Assembly: GCF_019799945.1 (NCBI RefSeq) | Contig: NZ_JABGCH010000001.1 | Coordinates: 186,001-250,000, forward strand | From: Modestobacter marinus | GTDB lineage: Bacteria; Actinomycetota; Actinomycetes; Mycobacteriales; Geodermatophilaceae | DNA length: 64,000 nt | Reading direction: 5' to 3' | Shown here: piece after piece, positions 44,787-53,582 of the stretch | Position numbering within the stretch: the first letter of the stretch is position 1 | Layout: the number at the start of each line of letters is the position of its first letter | The notes under the pieces: generated by a model | The model's input: the letters and a program-made list of their open reading frames with translations, nothing else | Database searches by the model: none | Told to the model about the DNA's origin: nothing | Translations under genes and position numbers: made by a program

Positions 44787-45509
44787 TCAGCCCCGCGACC
44801 GGTCGAAGGACATCCACACCTCGCGGCGGTCGGCCCGGGTGCGGACCCGCGCCATCGCGGCGACCCGCCGCTGCTGGTCCGGGGTCGCACGGTGCTCGAC
44901 GACGGCCAGCTCCGCCTCGCGCATGGCCGATTCGGCGGCGAACTCCGCGTCGGTGCGCGGCAGCTGCTGGTCGACGTCCGCGTCCACCTCCGACGGGTGC
45001 GGGCGGTGGTAGGGGCTGTCGGCCGGCACGTTGCCGGTGATCCGCCCGTAGGCGCCGAGGGTCAGCAGCACCAGCCCGGCCACGAGGGAGAACACCACGT
45101 TGGCCATCGAGAAGGCCAGCAGGTTGAGCTCGGTCTCCAGGACGGCGAGGTTCACCAGGGCCGAGAGCAGGAACGCCGTCCCCACGACGAGCATCACCGT
45201 GGAGACGGTGCGGGCGCTGCGCGCGGCGGCGACCACGAGGACCGCGGCGGTGACCACCGAGAGGGTGGACAGCAGGCCGTTGGAGGACATCCCGAGGATC
45301 GGCTCGCCCTCGGTGGAGAAGTAGTCCAGGCCGTCGACGAAGCCGAGGACGCCGAAGACGAGCAGGACGGCGGCGACCACAAGGGCGCCGCCGCGCTGGA
45401 CGGCGACGACCGTGCCGCCCGGGGGTGGCTCCTGCGGTCGGTCCGGCCGGTCGCCGGACGGGGTGGGGCGGGCGGTGGTGGATGGTGCGCGGCGCAGGGT
45501 CAGGGCCAT
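44787..45509 (-). CDS. DUF4383-type four-helix membrane protein (paralogue 2)
   Basis: 240 residues, clearly homologous to its neighbour: shared ILGMSSNGLLSTLS, LLSALVNLAVLETELN, TLGAYGRITGNVPADSPY and the tail AESAMREAELAVVEH with RTRADRREVWMSFD. The pair arose by tandem duplication. ATG 45509 is chosen as it begins just before the Pro-rich N-terminus. A divergent TPR gene starts 155 nt away; I see no distinctive site in that gap. Confidence 0.8.
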   Translation of the reverse strand: MALTLRRAPSTTARPTPSGDRPDRPQEPPPGGTVVAVQRGGALVVAAVLLVFGVLGFVDGLDYFSTEGEPILGMSSNGLLSTLSVVTAAVLVVAAARSARTVSTVMLVVGTAFLLSALVNLAVLETELNLLAFSMANVVFSLVAGLVLLTLGAYGRITGNVPADSPYHRPHPSEVDADVDQQLPRTDAEFAAESAMREAELAVVEHRATPDQQRRVAAMARVRTRADRREVWMSFDRSRG

Positions 45510-45664
45510 GGCGTACTCCGGGTGACCGAAATGGTGACAGCGGGTTGGAGTCGTGCGCGTGCGGATCGTCACTACCCGGCTCGGCGGGGTCCCATCCGGT
45601 TGCAGGCGATCGATCTCGTTCCGTTGCCCGGTGGGATGCTGGGGGCTGCCTCGGGAGGAGCCAC

Positions 45665-45994
45665 ATGAGCCAGCCGTACGAGAACGACGTCCACTCCGAG
45701 TACCTGCGGGCCGACCTGTTCTTCAACATGGGCCAGCCGATCGAGGCCGCCCGGGTGCTCGAGGGCGTCGTCGCCGTCGAGCCCGACAACCAGGCCGCGC
45801 TGGAGCTGCTGGCCCGCAGCTACTTCGGCTCCGCCCAGCTGGCCCGCGCCGAGGCGGCGCTCAACCGCCTGGTCGAGCTGTCCCCGGCGAACGGGTGGGC
45901 TCGCCGCGCGCTGGCCCGCACGCTGGAGCGGCAGAGCCGCGCCGACGAGGCCGCCGTCCACCACCGGGTGGCCGACGCGCTCGGCGCCGACTGA
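45665..45994 (+). CDS. Small tetratricopeptide-repeat protein
   Basis: 109 residues made almost entirely of TPR-like helices: YLRADLFFNMGQPIEAARVL, NQAALELLARSYFGSAQLAR, AEAALNRLVELSPANGWARR and ALARTLERQSRADEAAVHH. About three repeats. It probably mediates a protein-protein contact; no catalytic motif. ATG 45665 has GGGAGGAG upstream. Confidence 0.85.
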   Translation: MSQPYENDVHSEYLRADLFFNMGQPIEAARVLEGVVAVEPDNQAALELLARSYFGSAQLARAEAALNRLVELSPANGWARRALARTLERQSRADEAAVHHRVADALGAD

Positions 45995-46040
45995 TCAGGT
46001 TGGGCGCGGGTGCCGGCGCGGGCTGTGCTGTGCTGGTCCC

Positions 46041-46601
46041 ATGAACCGCCGCACCGCTCCGCGCCTGCTGCTGGCCCTGGCCGTCTCGCTGTCCCTCACC
46101 GCCTGCGGCGGCGACGCGGAGGAGGCGGCTCCCTCCGCGGAGGAGCCGGCGGCCGGGCAGTCCACGACCCAGGCCTGCGAGACCCGGCCGGCGACGGCGG
46201 AGCCCCCGCCGTCGGTGACCACCGACCAGACCCTCGCCCCCGAGGTGCCCGCGTCGGACGCTCCGCCGCCGTGCGAGCTGGTGGTCAGCGACGTCCTGGT
46301 CGGGGTCGGGGCCGAGGCGGCCGACGGGTCGACGGTGGCCGTCAAGTACGTCGGGGCGTTCTACGAGACCGGCGAGGAGTTCGACTCCTCGTGGAGCCGC
46401 GGGACCGAGGAGACCCTGCCGGTCACCCTCGGCGCCGGGCAGGTCATCCCGGGCTTCGAGCAGGGGATCACCGGCATGCGCGAGGGGGGCCGCCGGATGA
46501 TCACCATCCCCAGCGACCTGGCCTACGGCGACCAGGGGCGCGGCCCGATCCCCGGCGGGGCCACGCTGGTGTTCGTGCTGGACCTGGTGCAGGTGGGCTG
46601 A
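46041..46601 (+). CDS. FKBP-type peptidyl-prolyl isomerase lipoprotein
   Basis: 186 residues. Signal peptide with lipobox LSLTACGG (lipidated Cys near residue 22), an acidic linker, then an FKBP domain: VAVKYVGAFYETGEEFDSSW, LGAGQVIPGFEQGITGMREG, and IPSDLAYGDQGRGPIPGGAT. It should assist folding of proteins outside the membrane. Same direction as cobN but separated by 132 nt. Confidence 0.93.
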   Translation: MNRRTAPRLLLALAVSLSLTACGGDAEEAAPSAEEPAAGQSTTQACETRPATAEPPPSVTTDQTLAPEVPASDAPPPCELVVSDVLVGVGAEAADGSTVAVKYVGAFYETGEEFDSSWSRGTEETLPVTLGAGQVIPGFEQGITGMREGGRRMITIPSDLAYGDQGRGPIPGGATLVFVLDLVQVG

Positions 46602-46733
46602 CGGGCCGCTGCGGCGCGCCCGGTACCGTCGCGGCACACCACGGCAGTGCAGCAGGACTCACTCATGGGCCGCCCATGGTCAGCGGAGCGGCGGCCGATG
46701 GTGCCAGCCCGCCGCGGTCCCGAGGAGGCACCT

Positions 46734-49700
46734 GTGCGCACGTTCACCCTCCTGTCCACCTCCGACACCGACCTGCTGAGCGCCCGCTCGTCGGCGGCCG
46801 GCTGGCGGCTGGGCAACCCGGCCCGGCTCGATCCCGACGCGATGGCCGGCCTCGCGGCCGGCACCGACCTGGTGGTGGTGCGGATCCTCGGCGTCCGCCG
46901 GCACTACGAGGAGCAGCTCGCCCCGGTCCTGGCGCTGGGCGTGCCGGTCGTCGTCCTCGGCGGTGAGCAGCTCCCCGACGCCGAGCTGATGGAGCTCTCC
47001 ACCGTCCCGATGGGCGTGGCCACCGCGGCGCACGGCTACCTGGCCCAGGGCGGCCCCGCGAACCTCGCGCAACTGCACCGCTTCCTCGCCGACACCGTGC
47101 TGCTGGACGGCGAGGGGTTCGAGCCGCCCGCGGTGGCGCCGGAGTGGGGCGTGCTCGAGCGCGCATCGACCGCGACCGGGGGCCCGGTCATCGCCGTCCT
47201 CTACTACCGGGCGCACCAGCTGAGCGGCAACGCCGGCTTCGTCGAGGCCCTGTGCACCGCGATCGAGGACGCCGGCGGTCGCGCCCTGCCGGTCTTCACC
47301 TCCTCGGTGCGCAGCGTCCCGGACGACCTGCTCGAGACGCTGCGGGGCGCCGACGCCCTGGTGGTCACCGTGCTGGCGGCCGGCGGGTCGCGGCCCGCGA
47401 CCGCCCAGGCCGGTGGGGACGACGGCGCCTGGGACGTCGGACAGCTCGCCGCGCTCGACGTCCCGGTCGTGCAGGGCCTCTGCCTCACCCGCTCGCGTGC
47501 CGAGTGGGCCGCCGACGACGGCGGGCTCTCCCCGCTGGACGTGGGCAACCAGGTCGCGATCCCGGAGTTCGACGGCCGGCTGATCAGCGTGCCGTTCTCC
47601 TTCAAGGAGACCGACGACGAGGGGCTGACCTCCTACGTCGCCGACCCCGAGCGCGCCGCCCGGGTCGCCGGGACGGCGGTCGCCCACGCCCGGCTCCGGC
47701 TGGTGGCGCCGGAGGACCGTCGGATCGTCGTCATGCTCAGCGCCTACCCGACCAAGCACGCCCGGATCGGCAACGCGGTCGGCCTGGACACCCCGGCCTC
47801 CGTCGTCCGGCTGCTCGCCGCGATGTCCGGCGCCGGCTACGACATCGGGCCGTTCGACGGGCCCGGCGCGCTGCCCGGCGTCGCCGACCTGGACGGCGAC
47901 GCGCTGGTGCACGCGCTGATCGCCGCCGGCGGGCAGGACGAGAACTGGCTGACCGCCGAGCAGCTGGCCGGCAACCCGGTGCGGATCCCGGCGGCCGAGT
48001 ACCGGCGCTTCTTCGACGCGCTCCCCGCCGAGCTCCGCGAGGCGGTGGTCGAGCACTGGGGCGAGGCGCCCGGGTCGCTGTTCGTCGACGACGACTCCAT
48101 CGTCTTCGCCGCGCTGCGGGCCGGGAACGTCGTGGTCATGGTCCAGCCGCCGCGCGGCTTCGGGGAGAACCCGATCGCGATCTACCACGACCCCGACCTG
48201 CCGCCGTCCCACCACTACCTGGCCGCCTACTGGTGGCTGCGTTCCGTCTTCGGCGCGCACGCGATGGTGCACGTCGGCAAGCACGGGAACATGGAGTGGC
48301 TGCCGGGCAAGACCGTGGGCATGTCCGCGGCGTGCGGGCCGGACGCCGCGATCGGCGACCTGCCGCTGGTCTACCCGTTCCTGGTCAACGACCCGGGCGA
48401 GGGCACCCAGGCCAAGCGCCGCGCGCACGCCACGCTGGTCGACCACATGGTGCCGCCGATGGCCCGGGCCGACTCCTACGGCGACATCGCCCGGCTCGAG
48501 CAGCTGCTCGACGAGCACGCCAACATCGCGGCGATGGACCCGGCCAAGCTGCCCGCCGTCCGCCAGCAGATCTGGACGCTGATCCAGGCGGCGAAGCTCG
48601 ACCACGACCTGGGGCTGGCCGACCGGCCGCACGACGCGGAGTTCGACGAGCTGATCCTGCACGTCGACGGCTGGCTCTGTGAGATCAAGGACTCGCAGAT
48701 CCGCGACGGCTTGCACGTGCTCGGCGCCCCGCCCACCGGCACGGACCGGGTCGACCTGGTGCTGGCGATGCTGCGCGCCCGGCAGATCTGGGGCGGCGCG
48801 GTCGCGCTGCCGGGCCTGCGCCAGGCGCTGGGGCTGACCGAGGACGGCACGGCCGGGCTGCGCGAGACCGACGCCGTGGAGGCGCGGGCCGCGGCGCTGG
48901 TCACCGGCATGGAGGAGCGCGGCTGGGCGGCATCGGCGATCGCCGACGTCGTCGGGAGGGTCCTGGGCACGGTGGACGACGAGGTGACCGCCGTCCTGCG
49001 GTTCGCCGTCGACGAGGTGGTGCCCCGGCTGGCGCGGACCACCGACGAGCTGGACATGACCCTGCACGCCCTCGACGGCGGCTACGTGCCGGCCGGGCCG
49101 TCGGGCTCCCCGCTGCGCGGGCTGGTGAACGTGCTGCCGACCGGCCGGAACTTCTACTCCGTCGACCCGCGCGCGATCCCCTCCCGGCTCGCGTGGGAGA
49201 CCGGGTCGGCGATGGCCGAGTCGCTGGTCGACCGGTACCGCGCCGACCACGACGGGGAGTACCCGCGGTCGGTCGGGCTGTCGGTGTGGGGCACGTCGGC
49301 GATGCGGACGGCGGGGGACGACGTCGCCGAGGTGCTCGCGCTGCTCGGCGTCCGGCCGGTGTGGGACGACGCGTCCCGGCGGGTGACCTCGCTGGAGCCG
49401 GTCCCGGCCGACGAGCTGGGCCGGCCGCGGATCGACGTCACGGTGCGGATCAGCGGCTTCTTCCGGGACGCGTTCCCGCACGTGGTGACGATGCTCGACG
49501 ACGCCGTCACGCTGGTGGCCGGGCTGTCCGAGTCCGACGACGAGAACTACGTGAAGGCGCACGTCGACGCCGACGAGGCGACCCACGGCGACCGCCGGCG
49601 GGCCACCACCCGGGTGTTCGGGTCCAAGCCGGGCGCCTACGGGGCCGGGCTGCTGCCGCTGATCGACTCCCGGAACTGGCGCGGCGACGCGGACCTCGCC

Positions 49701-50351
49701 GAGGTGTACGCGGTGTGGGGCGGCTACGCCTACGGCCGGGACCTGGACGGGGTGGCGGCGCGGCCGGACATGGAGGCGGCGTACCGGCGGATCGCGGTGG
49801 CAGCGAAGAACGTCGACACCCGCGAGCACGACATCGCCGACTCCGACGACTACTTCCAGTACCACGGCGGCATGGTCGCGACCGTCCGCGCGCTCACCGG
49901 CCGGGCGCCGGAGGCGTACATCGGCGACTCGACGCGGCCGGAGTCGGTGCGCACCCGGTCGCTGACCGAGGAGACCTCCCGGGTGTTCCGCGCCCGGGTG
50001 GTCAACCCCAAGTGGCTGGCCGCGATGCGCCGGCACGGCTACAAGGGCGCGTTCGAGCTGGCCGCGACCGTCGACTACCTGTTCGGCTACGACGCCACCA
50101 CCGGCGTGGTCGCGGACTGGATGTACGAGAAGCTCACCGAGACCTACGTGCTCGACCCGGAGAACCGGGAGTTCATGGAGCGGTCGAACCCGTGGGCGCT
50201 GCACGGCATCGCCGAGCGGCTGCTCGAGGCCGTGGACCGGGGGATGTGGGCGGCGCCGGACCCGGCGCTGCTCGCCGAGCTGCAGCAGGCCTATCTGGAC
50301 ACGGAGGGTGACCTGGAGGGCGGGGAGACGCCGGCGTCGTCGTCGGTCTGA
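46734..50351 (+). CDS. cobN: Cobaltochelatase subunit CobN
   Basis: 1205 residues, the CobN/BchH size class. HYLAAYWWLR, then HVGKHGNMEWLPGKTVGMS (the HGxxEWLPGK motif), VNDPGEGTQAKRRAHAT, GGYVPAGPSGSPLRG and LPTGRNFYSVDPRAIPS are conserved. It binds hydrogenobyrinic acid a,c-diamide and Co2+; the ATPase partner is likely the chelatase at 11392-13425. GTG 46734 has AGGAGG 5 nt upstream. The 132-nt upstream region contains no B12 box, so it lacks its own riboswitch. Confidence 0.95.
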   Translation: MRTFTLLSTSDTDLLSARSSAAGWRLGNPARLDPDAMAGLAAGTDLVVVRILGVRRHYEEQLAPVLALGVPVVVLGGEQLPDAELMELSTVPMGVATAAHGYLAQGGPANLAQLHRFLADTVLLDGEGFEPPAVAPEWGVLERASTATGGPVIAVLYYRAHQLSGNAGFVEALCTAIEDAGGRALPVFTSSVRSVPDDLLETLRGADALVVTVLAAGGSRPATAQAGGDDGAWDVGQLAALDVPVVQGLCLTRSRAEWAADDGGLSPLDVGNQVAIPEFDGRLISVPFSFKETDDEGLTSYVADPERAARVAGTAVAHARLRLVAPEDRRIVVMLSAYPTKHARIGNAVGLDTPASVVRLLAAMSGAGYDIGPFDGPGALPGVADLDGDALVHALIAAGGQDENWLTAEQLAGNPVRIPAAEYRRFFDALPAELREAVVEHWGEAPGSLFVDDDSIVFAALRAGNVVVMVQPPRGFGENPIAIYHDPDLPPSHHYLAAYWWLRSVFGAHAMVHVGKHGNMEWLPGKTVGMSAACGPDAAIGDLPLVYPFLVNDPGEGTQAKRRAHATLVDHMVPPMARADSYGDIARLEQLLDEHANIAAMDPAKLPAVRQQIWTLIQAAKLDHDLGLADRPHDAEFDELILHVDGWLCEIKDSQIRDGLHVLGAPPTGTDRVDLVLAMLRARQIWGGAVALPGLRQALGLTEDGTAGLRETDAVEARAAALVTGMEERGWAASAIADVVGRVLGTVDDEVTAVLRFAVDEVVPRLARTTDELDMTLHALDGGYVPAGPSGSPLRGLVNVLPTGRNFYSVDPRAIPSRLAWETGSAMAESLVDRYRADHDGEYPRSVGLSVWGTSAMRTAGDDVAEVLALLGVRPVWDDASRRVTSLEPVPADELGRPRIDVTVRISGFFRDAFPHVVTMLDDAVTLVAGLSESDDENYVKAHVDADEATHGDRRRATTRVFGSKPGAYGAGLLPLIDSRNWRGDADLAEVYAVWGGYAYGRDLDGVAARPDMEAAYRRIAVAAKNVDTREHDIADSDDYFQYHGGMVATVRALTGRAPEAYIGDSTRPESVRTRSLTEETSRVFRARVVNPKWLAAMRRHGYKGAFELAATVDYLFGYDATTGVVADWMYEKLTETYVLDPENREFMERSNPWALHGIAERLLEAVDRGMWAAPDPALLAELQQAYLDTEGDLEGGETPASSSV

Positions 50352-50468
50352 CCTGTTCCCGAACCGGTTGGCCCGCGGTCGTGTGCCCTGAGTGACGGCG
50401 CGCGGGAATGCCGGGCGTCGCGAGGGTCGGTCTGCGCGGTCCCGGGGTGGTCGGTGGACGCTCGGCCC

Positions 50469-50708
50469 ATGGGCATCCTGAGCAAGTTGATGGGCACGGC
50501 GGAGAACGCGGCGTCCCGCCAGGCGAGGACCGGCCGCGGCACGGGACGCACCCGGGGCGCGGGTGGCACGGGTCGTGGGCTGAGCCGGAGCACCGGCCGG
50601 AGCGCGGCCCGCTCCAGCGGTCGTCGCTCGACGGGGCGCGGCGCGGCGACGCCGGCCGGCGGCGGCGGGCTGGGCAAGCTGCTGGGGTCACTCACCGGTC
50701 GCCGCTGA
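50469..50708 (+). CDS. Small basic hypothetical protein
   Basis: 79 residues from ATG 50469: an amphipathic start (GILSKLMGTAENAASRQ) and end (GLGKLLGSLTGRR) around an Arg/Ser/Gly-rich middle (about one quarter Arg). It could bind nucleic acid or be disordered. No family recognised. Confidence 0.4.
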   Translation: MGILSKLMGTAENAASRQARTGRGTGRTRGAGGTGRGLSRSTGRSAARSSGRRSTGRGAATPAGGGGLGKLLGSLTGRR

Positions 50709-50782
50709 CCCCGGCGCGGAACGGCGAGCGGGCGCCGGCAGCGGACCGATGAGTTCGTCGCCCCCCGGTGGTCCCATGCTCC

Positions 50783-51862
50783 ATGGACACCACACTGCTG
50801 GCGATCGGCACCCGCAAGGGGCTGTGGCTGGCGACCAGTGAGGACCGGCAGACCTGGTCGCTGTCGCAGCCGCACTTCCTGATGACCGAGGTCGCGGGGA
50901 TCGGCATCGACACCCGGGGCGGCCGGGCCCGGCTGCTGGTCGGCGTGCGCTCGGAGCACTTCGGGCCGACCGTCGTCCACTCCGACGACCTGGGCGCGAC
51001 CTGGACCGAGCCGGAGGCCGGCGCCATCCGGTTCCCGGCCGACACCGGTGCCGCGGTGGAGCGGATCTGGCAGCTGCGCCCGGACTCCGCCGACCGGCCG
51101 AGCGTGGTGTGGGCCGGCTGTGAGCCGATCTCGGTGTGGCGGTCGGAGGACGGCGGCGAGCACTTCGAGCTGTGCCGTGGGCTCTGGGACCACCCGCACC
51201 GCAGCGAGTGGGGTGCCGGCTACGGCGGCGCCGCCGCGCACAGCGTCGTGCCTGGGCCGGGGGACACCGTGCACGTGGCGATGAGCACCGGCGGGGTCTA
51301 CCGGACGCGGGACGGCGGGGCGTCCTGGGAGCCCCGCAACTCCGGGATCTCGGCCTACTTCCTGCCCGGCCCGGCGCCGGAGTTCGGGCAGTGCGTGCAC
51401 AAGATCGCCCGCGACGCCGTCGTCCCGACCCGGCTGTACGCGCAGAACCACCACGGGGTGTATCGCTCCGACGACGACGGCGACACCTGGACGTCGATCG
51501 CCGACGGGCTGCCCTCGGACTTCGGGTTCGTGATGCTCGCCCATCCCTCCCGCGCCGGGACGATCTGGGTGGTGCCGCTGGTCGCCGACGGGGAGCGGGT
51601 CCCGCCGGACGGGCAGCTGGCCGTGCACCGCAGCGACGACGCGGGGGAGACCTGGCAGCGGCTGGACCGCGGGCTGCCGGACCACGAGTACAACGCGGTG
51701 CTCCGCGACGCGGCGGCCGTGGACACCGCGGACCCGGTGGGCGTGTACCTGGGCACCCGCGGAGGAGAGGTCTACGCCAGCGCCGACGAGGGCCGGACGT
51801 TCAGCACGGTCGCCTCCCACCTGCCCGACGTGCTGTGCGTGCGCGCGGCGGTGCTGCCATGA
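50783..51862 (+). CDS. BNR/sialidase-like beta-propeller protein
   Basis: 359 residues. Repeated Asp-box elements are evident: VHSDDLGATWTEP, VWRSEDGGEHFE, VYRTRDGGASWEP, VYRSDDDGDTWTS, VHRSDDAGETWQR and VYASADEGRTFST, about six blades (S/T-x-D-x-G-x-T/S-W). No signal peptide, so it is probably cytosolic and not a true sialidase. Its stop overlaps the start of a MoaD-like gene (ATGA), a pairing seen in other bacteria. Confidence 0.85.
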   Translation: MDTTLLAIGTRKGLWLATSEDRQTWSLSQPHFLMTEVAGIGIDTRGGRARLLVGVRSEHFGPTVVHSDDLGATWTEPEAGAIRFPADTGAAVERIWQLRPDSADRPSVVWAGCEPISVWRSEDGGEHFELCRGLWDHPHRSEWGAGYGGAAAHSVVPGPGDTVHVAMSTGGVYRTRDGGASWEPRNSGISAYFLPGPAPEFGQCVHKIARDAVVPTRLYAQNHHGVYRSDDDGDTWTSIADGLPSDFGFVMLAHPSRAGTIWVVPLVADGERVPPDGQLAVHRSDDAGETWQRLDRGLPDHEYNAVLRDAAAVDTADPVGVYLGTRGGEVYASADEGRTFSTVASHLPDVLCVRAAVLP

Positions 51863-52143
51863 GCGTGCGGGTGCTGCTGCCGCGGCTGCTGAGCGAGTGC
51901 ACCGGCGGCCGGACGACGATGGACGTCGACCTGGCCGCCCCCGGGACCGTGCGCGCTCTGTTAGACGCCCTCGCCGCCGAGCACCCGGTGTTCGACCGGC
52001 GGGTGCGGGACGAGACCGGGGAGCTGCGCCGCCACGTGAACGTCTACGTGGACGGGGAGGAGGTCCGCCGGCTCGACGGCCTGGCGACACCGGTGCCGCC
52101 GGGCGCGGAGGTGATGGTGATGCAGTCGGTGGCGGGCGGCTGA
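51859..52143 (+). CDS. MoaD/ThiS-family ubiquitin-like sulfur carrier
   Basis: 94 residues of beta-grasp type ending in GG (VMVMQSVAGG), the residues activated as adenylate and thiocarboxylate. TVRALLDALAAEHPVFDRRV and HVNVYVDGEEVRRLDGL are conserved. It may be a sulfur donor or protein modifier linked to the upstream propeller protein rather than to molybdopterin. ATG 51859 overlaps the previous stop. Confidence 0.85.
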   Translation: MSVRVLLPRLLSECTGGRTTMDVDLAAPGTVRALLDALAAEHPVFDRRVRDETGELRRHVNVYVDGEEVRRLDGLATPVPPGAEVMVMQSVAGG

Positions 52144-52147
52144 TCCG

Positions 52148-52978
52148 TCAGGCCAGGAGCAGGGCGGCGACGAGCAGCGTGACGGCGGTGCTGACCTCGC
52201 CCATCGCGCCCATGACGTCGCCGTTCACCCCGCCCAGCCGCCGGGTGGCGCGGCGGCGGAGGACCTCGGCCGCCAGCAGGCCCAGCGCCACCGCGGCCGG
52301 CAGCGCCAGGGCCGGCGTGCCGCCGCCCATGTCGCTACCGCTGCTATCCCCGCCGCTGATGGCCCCGCCGCCGATGGCCAGCCCGGCCGCGACGGTCCCG
52401 GCGAGCAGCACGACGCCGGTGCCGGCCAGCCAGCGCCGGGAGACGCTGCCCGCGACGGCGCGACCCAGCGACGACCCCGCGGCCACCGGCACCCCGGGCA
52501 GCCCGGTGCGGGCCATCGCCACCCGAGCGGCGACGGTGGCGACGGTCAGCACCAGCCAGCCGCCGTCGGTGGCCAGCAGCTGCGCCAGGCAGGCGACCTG
52601 CAGCAGCAGGGTGAGCACCAGGGTGACGACGCCGAAGGGCCCGACGTCCCCGGCCCGCATGACCTCCAGGGCCCGGTCCCGGCCGCGCAGCGGACCCAGC
52701 CCGTCGGCGGTGTCGGCCAGGCCGTCGAGGTGCAGGCCGCGGGTGAGCGCGGCGAGCACCGCGATGCCCAGCACGGCGCCGACCAGCGGGCTCGCCGCGC
52801 GGGCGGTCGCCCAGGCGGCGGCCGTCGCCACCGCGCCCAGCACCAGCCCGACCAGCGGCGCCCACGGCAGCACCCCGCGCGCCGTGCGTGCCGCCGGCAC
52901 CCGGGCCGTGGTCAGCCAGCCGAAGGACTCGGCCGGTCCCGACCACCACCGCCGTCCCTCGTCGGTCGTCCTGCTCAC
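52148..52978 (-). CDS. cobS: Adenosylcobinamide-GDP ribazoletransferase (cobalamin 5'-phosphate synthase) CobS
   Basis: 276-residue membrane enzyme joining adenosylcobinamide-GDP and alpha-ribazole (phosphate). FGWLTTARVPA, RGLHLDGLADTADGLG (HxDGLADTxD catalytic motif), MRAGDVGPFGVVTLVL and RRLGGVNGDVMGAMGEVSTAV (GGxxGDxxGA) are diagnostic. Two GTG starts are possible; 52978 is preferred since it overlaps the stop of the preceding micro-ORF as GTGA, like its operon neighbours. Confidence 0.93.
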   Translation of the reverse strand: MSRTTDEGRRWWSGPAESFGWLTTARVPAARTARGVLPWAPLVGLVLGAVATAAAWATARAASPLVGAVLGIAVLAALTRGLHLDGLADTADGLGPLRGRDRALEVMRAGDVGPFGVVTLVLTLLLQVACLAQLLATDGGWLVLTVATVAARVAMARTGLPGVPVAAGSSLGRAVAGSVSRRWLAGTGVVLLAGTVAAGLAIGGGAISGGDSSGSDMGGGTPALALPAAVALGLLAAEVLRRRATRRLGGVNGDVMGAMGEVSTAVTLLVAALLLA

Positions 52979-53061
52979 CCTGCCCACGGGTTCGCCTCCG
53001 CGCTCGCTCCGCTCCTCGCTCGCTGGCGCGCGGTGCGATGCTCACTCCCGCGTCGGCTCAC
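52975..53061 (-). CDS. Micro-ORF bridging cobU and cobS (copy C)
   Basis: A 28-codon Arg/Ala-rich ORF exactly spans the gap: its GTG overlaps the cobU stop (GTGA) and its TGA overlaps the cobS GTG at 52978 (GTGA). It contains HRTARQRARSGASAEANP. The DNA shares a GCGCCAGCGAG core with the micro-ORFs at 6666 and 11317, but the peptides do not align well, so common origin is uncertain. Confidence 0.42.
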   Translation of the reverse strand: MSRRGSEHRTARQRARSGASAEANPWAG

Positions 53062-53582
53062 CGGAGTCGCTGGGGGAGCCCGGCGACCACGAACCACACC
53101 TCGTCGGAGGTCGCGGCCAGCCGCTGGTTCACCAGGCCGAGCGTGTCGCGGAACAGCCGCCCCGCCCGGGTCTCCGGGACGACGCCCAGACCCACCTCGT
53201 CGCTGACCGCCACCACGTGCGCCGGGGTCATCACCCAGTTGTCGACCAGCGCGTCGCACCGTCGCGCCAGCCGGTCGAGGGCTCCCGGATCGGTCCCGTC
53301 CCACACCCCGGTCTCGTCCATCAGGGCGGCGATCCAGGTGGTGATGCTGTCGACCAGCACGCTGCCGCCGCGTACGAGCTCGGAGGGCGCGGTGCTCTCC
53401 AGCGTCGTCCACCCGGCCGGGCGGCGGGCCCGGTGGGCCGCGATCCTCGTCGTCCACTCCGCGTCCCCGGCGTCGGCCCGCGAGGTGGCGAGGTACACGA
53501 CCTCCTCGTGCCCGTCGAGCAGTTGCTCCGCGTACGCCGACTTGCCCGACCGCGACCCGCCGAGCACCAGCACGCGGCTCAC
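53058..53582 (-). CDS. cobU: Adenosylcobinamide kinase/guanylyltransferase CobU (CobP)
   Basis: 174 residues. P-loop VLVLGGSRSGKSAYAEQL, YLATSRADAGDAEWTTRIAAHRARRP (split: the HRARR histidine is the guanylylated residue region), LVDSITTWIAALM, and VVAVSDEVGLGVVPE match CobU. It phosphorylates and then guanylylates adenosylcobinamide. GTG 53582 overlaps the upstream phosphatase stop. Confidence 0.94.
   Translation of the reverse strand: MSRVLVLGGSRSGKSAYAEQLLDGHEEVVYLATSRADAGDAEWTTRIAAHRARRPAGWTTLESTAPSELVRGGSVLVDSITTWIAALMDETGVWDGTDPGALDRLARRCDALVDNWVMTPAHVVAVSDEVGLGVVPETRAGRLFRDTLGLVNQRLAATSDEVWFVVAGLPQRLR

Noticed and set aside
46602..46733. Possible second riboswitch before cobN
   Set aside because: I searched the 132-nt leader for a B12 box and riboswitch core on the plus strand and saw none.
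46680..50204. Very long open frames antisense to cobN and other genes
   Set aside because: In GC-rich DNA the strand opposite a gene rarely has stops. Their composition (Arg/Ala/Gly/Pro-rich, no motifs) is that of shadows, and the sense genes have clear motifs.
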